NCBI GenBank assembly: GCA_944350485.1
Contig: CALVPE010000042.1
Span: 1 to 39,181 of the forward strand
DNA length: 39,181 nt
Direction of reading: 5' to 3'
Source of the DNA: an uncultured Bacilli bacterium
Lineage (GTDB): Bacteria > Bacillota_I > Bacilli_A > RF39 > UBA660
The notes under the pieces are model-generated. The model was not told the origin of the DNA. It was given only the letters and a program-made list of their open reading frames with translations, and ran no database searches. A program made the position numbers and the translations under genes. Shown here piece after piece: positions 36,208 to 39,181 of the stretch. How positions within the stretch are numbered: the stretch's first letter is position 1; the number at the start of each line of letters is the position of its first letter.

Positions 36208-36936
36208 ATGTTAATTACTAGTTTAGAAAATCAAAAGATAAAAAAATATTTAAAATTAAAAAATAAAAAATATCGTGATTTAGATAAATTATATTTAATT
36301 GAAGGTTATCATTTAGTAAAAGAAGCATTAGATAGCAACTTATTAATTGATTTATTTATTCTTGAAAATGCAAATATTAATTTTAACTTTCCTTATACTT
36401 TTGTCACTAAAGAAATTATGAAAAAATTATCAAGTTTAGAAACAATTCCTGATATAATTGGGGTTTGTAAAATGAAAGATGAAGAGAAAATAAGGGGAAA
36501 TAAAATTCTTTTATTAGATGATATTCAAGATCCTGGTAATTTAGGAACAATTATTAGAAGTAGTTTAGCTTTTAATATTGATACAATTGTTTTAAGTTTA
36601 AAAACTGTTGATTTATATAATGAAAAAGTAATACGAAGTACCCAAGGAATGTTATTTAAAATTAATATTTTAAGAAAAGATTTAAAAGAAGTAATATCTG
36701 ATTTAAAAAAGAATGATTATCTTATTTTAGGAACTAATGTTATTAATGGGGAAGATGTTAGAAGTATAAAAACAGATAAATTTGCTTTAATAATGGGGAA
36801 TGAAGGAAAAGGAGTTGATTTAGAACTTCAAGAATTATGTGATAAAAATTTATATATTCAAATGAATAAGGATTGTGAAAGTTTAAATGTCAGTGTTGCT
36901 ACAAGTATTCTTTTATATGAATTAAGTAGGAAATAA
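36208..36936 (+). CDS. SpoU/TrmH-family RNA 2'-O-ribose methyltransferase
   Basis: 242 residues. The N-terminal RNA-binding domain (1-90) contains KKYRDLDKLYLIEGYHLVKE. The SPOUT knot domain has motif 1 LDDIQDPGNLGTIIRSSLAF, motif 2 ALIMGNEGKGV and motif 3 IQMNKDCESLNVSVATSILL, the S-adenosylmethionine-binding trefoil knot. The overall shape resembles RlmB/YsgA-type 23S rRNA methylases rather than tRNA TrmH, but the target nucleotide cannot be assigned. AAAGGGGTG precedes the ATG. It lies 42 bases before rimM, in a translation/ribosome-maturation group with rimM and trmD. Confidence 0.9.
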   Translation: MLITSLENQKIKKYLKLKNKKYRDLDKLYLIEGYHLVKEALDSNLLIDLFILENANINFNFPYTFVTKEIMKKLSSLETIPDIIGVCKMKDEEKIRGNKILLLDDIQDPGNLGTIIRSSLAFNIDTIVLSLKTVDLYNEKVIRSTQGMLFKINILRKDLKEVISDLKKNDYLILGTNVINGEDVRSIKTDKFALIMGNEGKGVDLELQELCDKNLYIQMNKDCESLNVSVATSILLYELSRK

Positions 36937-36978
36937 GTTTTAGCAAGGGGTTAAGATATTAGAATAGGAAGTGGTAAA

Positions 36979-37446
36979 ATGCAAATTATAATTGGTAAAT
37001 ATGTAAATACGCATGGTATTTTAGGGGAAATTAGAATTAAATCAAATTTTAAATTTAAAGATAAAGTTTTTAAAATAGGTAATAAGTTAATTATTGCTAA
37101 TAAAGTTTTCATTATTAAATCATATCGAGTTCATAAAGGGTATGATATGGTTAAATTAGTAGGGATTGATAACATTAATCAAATTATTAATCTAAAAGGG
37201 AGTTTAGTTTATTTTGAAAAAGATAATTTAAATTTAAAGAAAGATGAGTATTTAGATGATGATTTAAGAGGTTTTAAAGTTTTTATGGATAAATTAGAAA
37301 TTGGTATTTTAGATCAAATAACTTATTTAACGGATACTAAGAAATTACTAGTTGTTAATAATCGTTTAATTCCCTTTGAATTAGTTGATAAGATTGATTT
37401 TAAAAATAAAAAGATTATTGTTAAGCAGGTTGGTGGTTTAATATGA
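36979..37446 (+). CDS. rimM: Ribosome maturation factor RimM
   Basis: 155 residues, somewhat shorter than the usual 165-175. It helps assemble the 30S head around uS19. The N-terminal domain has IIIGKYVNTHGILGEIRIKS (3-22), the family signature. The C-terminal PRC-barrel-like domain has EYLDDDLRGFKVFMD (about 92-106) and ends VKQVGGLI. The ribosome site is GGAAGTGG. Its last four bases overlap the trmD start, as in most Firmicutes. rpsP, which often precedes rimM, is absent. Confidence 0.93.
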   Translation: MQIIIGKYVNTHGILGEIRIKSNFKFKDKVFKIGNKLIIANKVFIIKSYRVHKGYDMVKLVGIDNINQIINLKGSLVYFEKDNLNLKKDEYLDDDLRGFKVFMDKLEIGILDQITYLTDTKKLLVVNNRLIPFELVDKIDFKNKKIIVKQVGGLI

Positions 37447-38108
37447 AAATAGATATTTTGACACTTTTTCCAATCATGTTTGATGGTTTTTTAAGTGAAT
37501 CTATTATTAAAAGAGCAATTCAAAATAAAAAAGTTGAAGTTAATATACATAACTTTCGTGATTATTCAAAAGATTTACATTCTAAGGTTGATGATACTCC
37601 TTATGGTGGTGGAGCTGGTATGGTTTTAATGTGTCAACCCATAATGGACTGTGTTAAAGCTCTTTTAGATAAAGATAGCTATGTAATTATGCTAACGCCT
37701 GATGGAAAAGTTTATAATCAAGAAATGGCTATTTCTTTAGCTAAAAAGAAACATTTAATTTTAATTTGTGGTCATTATGAAGGATTTGATGAAAGAATAA
37801 AATCAATTTGTAATGCTTTTATAAGTGTAGGAGATTTTATTTTAACAGGTGGAGAACTTCCAAGTATGATAATATGTGATAGTATTATTCGCTTATTAGA
37901 TGGAGTAATTACTAAAGATAGTTTAGAAACGGAATCTTTTACTAATAAATTATTAGATTATCCAACTTATACTAAACCAAGAGTATATGAAGGAATGGCA
38001 GTACCTGATGTTTTACTTTCAGGAGATCATGAAAAAATAAAACAATACAGAAAAGAAGCTCAAATAAAGAAAACAAAAGAATTAAGACCAGACTTATGGG
38101 AGGATTAA
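37443..38108 (+). CDS. trmD: tRNA (guanine-37 N1)-methyltransferase
   Basis: 221 residues (usual 230-250); methylates G37 next to the anticodon of tRNAs reading CCN, CUN and CGG, preventing +1 frameshifts. SPOUT fold: MKIDILTLFPIMFDGFLSES start, DDTPYGGGAGMVLMCQPIMD (the SAM/knot region), ILICGHYEGFDERI and GDFILTGGELPSMI. The C-terminal LDYPTYTKPRVYEGM and PDVLLSGDHEKIKQYR segments bind tRNA. The substrate tRNA-Leu(TAG) is encoded at the other end of this window. Coupled to rimM by a 4-base overlap, and 3 bases from the next gene. Confidence 0.95.
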   Translation: MKIDILTLFPIMFDGFLSESIIKRAIQNKKVEVNIHNFRDYSKDLHSKVDDTPYGGGAGMVLMCQPIMDCVKALLDKDSYVIMLTPDGKVYNQEMAISLAKKKHLILICGHYEGFDERIKSICNAFISVGDFILTGGELPSMIICDSIIRLLDGVITKDSLETESFTNKLLDYPTYTKPRVYEGMAVPDVLLSGDHEKIKQYRKEAQIKKTKELRPDLWED

Positions 38109-38111
38109 CCA

Positions 38112-38564
38112 ATGAATTACCTAATTGTTAAAGAAAAAAACAAAAAAAGTGCTATCTATTTTGAATATAATAAAATAAATGGTTTTAATATGACTCCAAA
38201 AAACAAAAACATTAAATTAAAAAATGCCATTAATGTTAATAAAATGATCATTGTTAATCCATCATTTATAGAAAAAATAGTTGATAAAAAAATTAATAAA
38301 AAATTAATTCAACTAATTAATCTTATAATTAATATTTCAGATAATGATGAAGAAGATCCAGCCAGTTCTTTAATGTACTCTTTAAATGAAGTGGAAAAAT
38401 TTAAAAGAGAAGTTTTAAATAAATATTTAGCATTTTTAAATAAAAAACAACTTGAAAAACTAGATCAAAAAATTAAATATTTAGAACAAGAAGTAACTAT
38501 GAAAGCTTACTATGTTAATGAAAGGTTTTATCAAGATGTATATAAAAATAAAAAATCAAGGTAA
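38112..38564 (+). CDS. Uncharacterised soluble helical protein
   Basis: 150 residues, not recognised. The first third is beta-like (MNYLIVKEKNKKSAIYFEYN), then a helical middle (IEKIVDKKINKKLIQLINLI). An acidic patch (SDNDEEDP) precedes two long helices with EVEKFKREVLNKYLAFLNKK and a coiled-coil-like segment to the end. No membrane helix or Cys. GGGAGGATTAACC gives the ribosome site at the end of trmD, and the gene is 3 bases from trmD, so it is part of the same operon. A role in RNA or ribosome biology is suggested only by position. Its 3' end overlaps the VanZ-like gene by 29 bases. Confidence 0.7.
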   Translation: MNYLIVKEKNKKSAIYFEYNKINGFNMTPKNKNIKLKNAINVNKMIIVNPSFIEKIVDKKINKKLIQLINLIINISDNDEEDPASSLMYSLNEVEKFKREVLNKYLAFLNKKQLEKLDQKIKYLEQEVTMKAYYVNERFYQDVYKNKKSR

Positions 38565-38970
38565 AAAAATTAAAATTATTAAGATAATTTTCTTAATTAT
38601 TTGGTGCATATTAATCTTTTATTTTTCTAATCAAAGTGGTAATATTTCTCAAAGTAAAAGTGATATTTTTGTTGATTTATTTTCTAAAATATTTAATGAT
38701 TTAAGTTATGATTCTTTAAAGAATTTATCTTTTTTAATTCGAAAATTAGCTCATATTTTTTTATATTTTATTTTGTATTTATTAAGTTATAATGTTTTTA
38801 AAAATAAAAAATATAGTTTTTTATTTTGTTTAATTTTTGCTATAACTGATGAAGTTCATCAATATTTTATTCCAGGAAGAAGTTGTGAAATAAGGGATAT
38901 TTTATTTGATACATCAGGAGCTTTTTTAGGGTATTTAACAATATTTTTAAAAAAAGTTTTAAAATATTGA
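38536..38970 (+). CDS. VanZ-like membrane protein
   Basis: 144 residues from the ATG at 38536; in-frame ATGs at 38512 and 38518 are possible but lack a better ribosome site (AAAGG at 38521-38525 serves 38536). About four membrane helices. VanZ-like motifs: FYFSNQSGNISQSKS (about 28-42), LIRKLAHIFLYFILYLL and the signature AITDEVHQYFIPGRSCEIRD followed by ILFDTSGAFLGYL. The VanZ domain is linked to low-level teicoplanin resistance in enterococci, but most chromosomal members are of unknown function. The overlap with the upstream gene indicates operon membership with trmD. It ends with TGA. Confidence 0.88.
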   Translation: MYIKIKNQGKKIKIIKIIFLIIWCILIFYFSNQSGNISQSKSDIFVDLFSKIFNDLSYDSLKNLSFLIRKLAHIFLYFILYLLSYNVFKNKKYSFLFCLIFAITDEVHQYFIPGRSCEIRDILFDTSGAFLGYLTIFLKKVLKY

Positions 38971-38982
38971 AATAAAGATTAC

Positions 38983-39011
38983 TTGTAAAAATTAAAAAAA
39001 TGTTATATTAT
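38983..39011 (+). promoter_or_regulatory. Promoter of the gene at the window end
   Basis: TTGTAA (38983-38988), 17-base spacer and TATTAT (39006-39011). It gives a leader of roughly 70 bases before TTGGAGG, longer than other leaders in this window. No fold I recognise. Confidence 0.55.
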
Positions 39012-39086
39012 TAATACATAGAATAGGAAATATAATTAGCTATTTAATATAGTCATTTTTGATATAGTTTTTTAGTTGGAGGATAT

Positions 39087-39181
39087 ATGAAAAATAGAAG
39101 AATCGGTATAATAATTAGTATATTAGGTATTTTAGTAGTAACAATAGGTATAAGTTATGCAGCATTTAAATTTTTTTCAAA
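39087..39181 (+). CDS. Start of an exported protein, cut by the window end
   Basis: An ORF with a strong TTGGAGG ribosome site begins MKNRRIGIIISILGILVVTI and continues GISYAAFKFFS before the window ends (31 complete codons). The N-terminus is a classic signal peptide or signal anchor: basic start, hydrophobic core, then GISYA. In related bacteria similar starts belong to secreted or surface-displayed repeat proteins, but nothing of the mature part is visible, so no function is assigned. Confidence 0.8.
   Translation, partial: MKNRRIGIIISILGILVVTIGISYAAFKFFS

Overview
The window reads as chromosomal DNA of a low-GC Gram-positive bacterium of the Bacilli/Mollicutes-related kind, most like an uncultured gut lineage such as RF39 or an Erysipelotrichia relative. 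That placement is inferred from visibly AT-rich sequence, TAA-dominated stops, strong AGGAGG-type ribosome sites, a T-box leader and gene families typical of these groups (DUF1653, TSCPD/TIGR03905, GHL10, VanZ-like, DnaE without long N-terminal extensions). TGA is used as a stop (maf, arcC, the VanZ-like gene) and Trp is TGG, so the Mycoplasma genetic code is not in use. Nearly all genes are housekeeping and run on the + strand. There is no CRISPR array, insertion sequence or intact prophage.

Layout. Positions 1-1200 (- strand): rdgB, tRNA-Ile2/Met(CAT) and tRNA-Leu(TAG) ending at a terminator, then a broken small coiled-coil ORF. The first 30 bases repeat 561-590 in inverted orientation. Positions 1270-4160: murD, a DUF1653 gene and eno. 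Positions 4320-8620: dnaE and pyk. Positions 8672-10630: an unusual cell-envelope group with a two-helix membrane protein carrying a SleB-like hydrolase domain, a small anchored protein and a holin-like protein. Positions 10725-15800: fmt, an anchored unknown, polA and two small helical unknowns. Positions 15806-18008 (- strand): mntP and pyrG. Positions 18100-20878: a surface-tethered Ig/ComEC-like beta-lactamase-fold protein, a TSCPD protein and maf.

Positions 20889-31422 form an arginine-centred stretch: T-box-controlled argS, a GHL10 glycosidase, tRNA-Ala (- strand), an amino-acid ABC importer, then the arginine deiminase operon arcA-arcB-arcC and a YfcC-type carrier. Together these import arginine, charge it onto tRNA, and ferment it to ornithine, CO2, NH3 and ATP. 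Positions 31563-39181: HAD phosphatase, obg, a MacB/FtsX-like ABC exporter, a SpoU rRNA methylase, rimM, trmD, an unknown, a VanZ-like protein and the start of a secreted protein cut by the window end.

The best candidates for something undescribed are the envelope cluster at 8672-10608 and the tethered beta-lactamase-fold protein at 18100-20016, which has Asn in place of the usual metal-site Asp. The pyruvate kinase (charge-swapped cation site) and the inverted repeat at the window edge also merit checking. All assignments come from reading motifs by eye; no database search was run.
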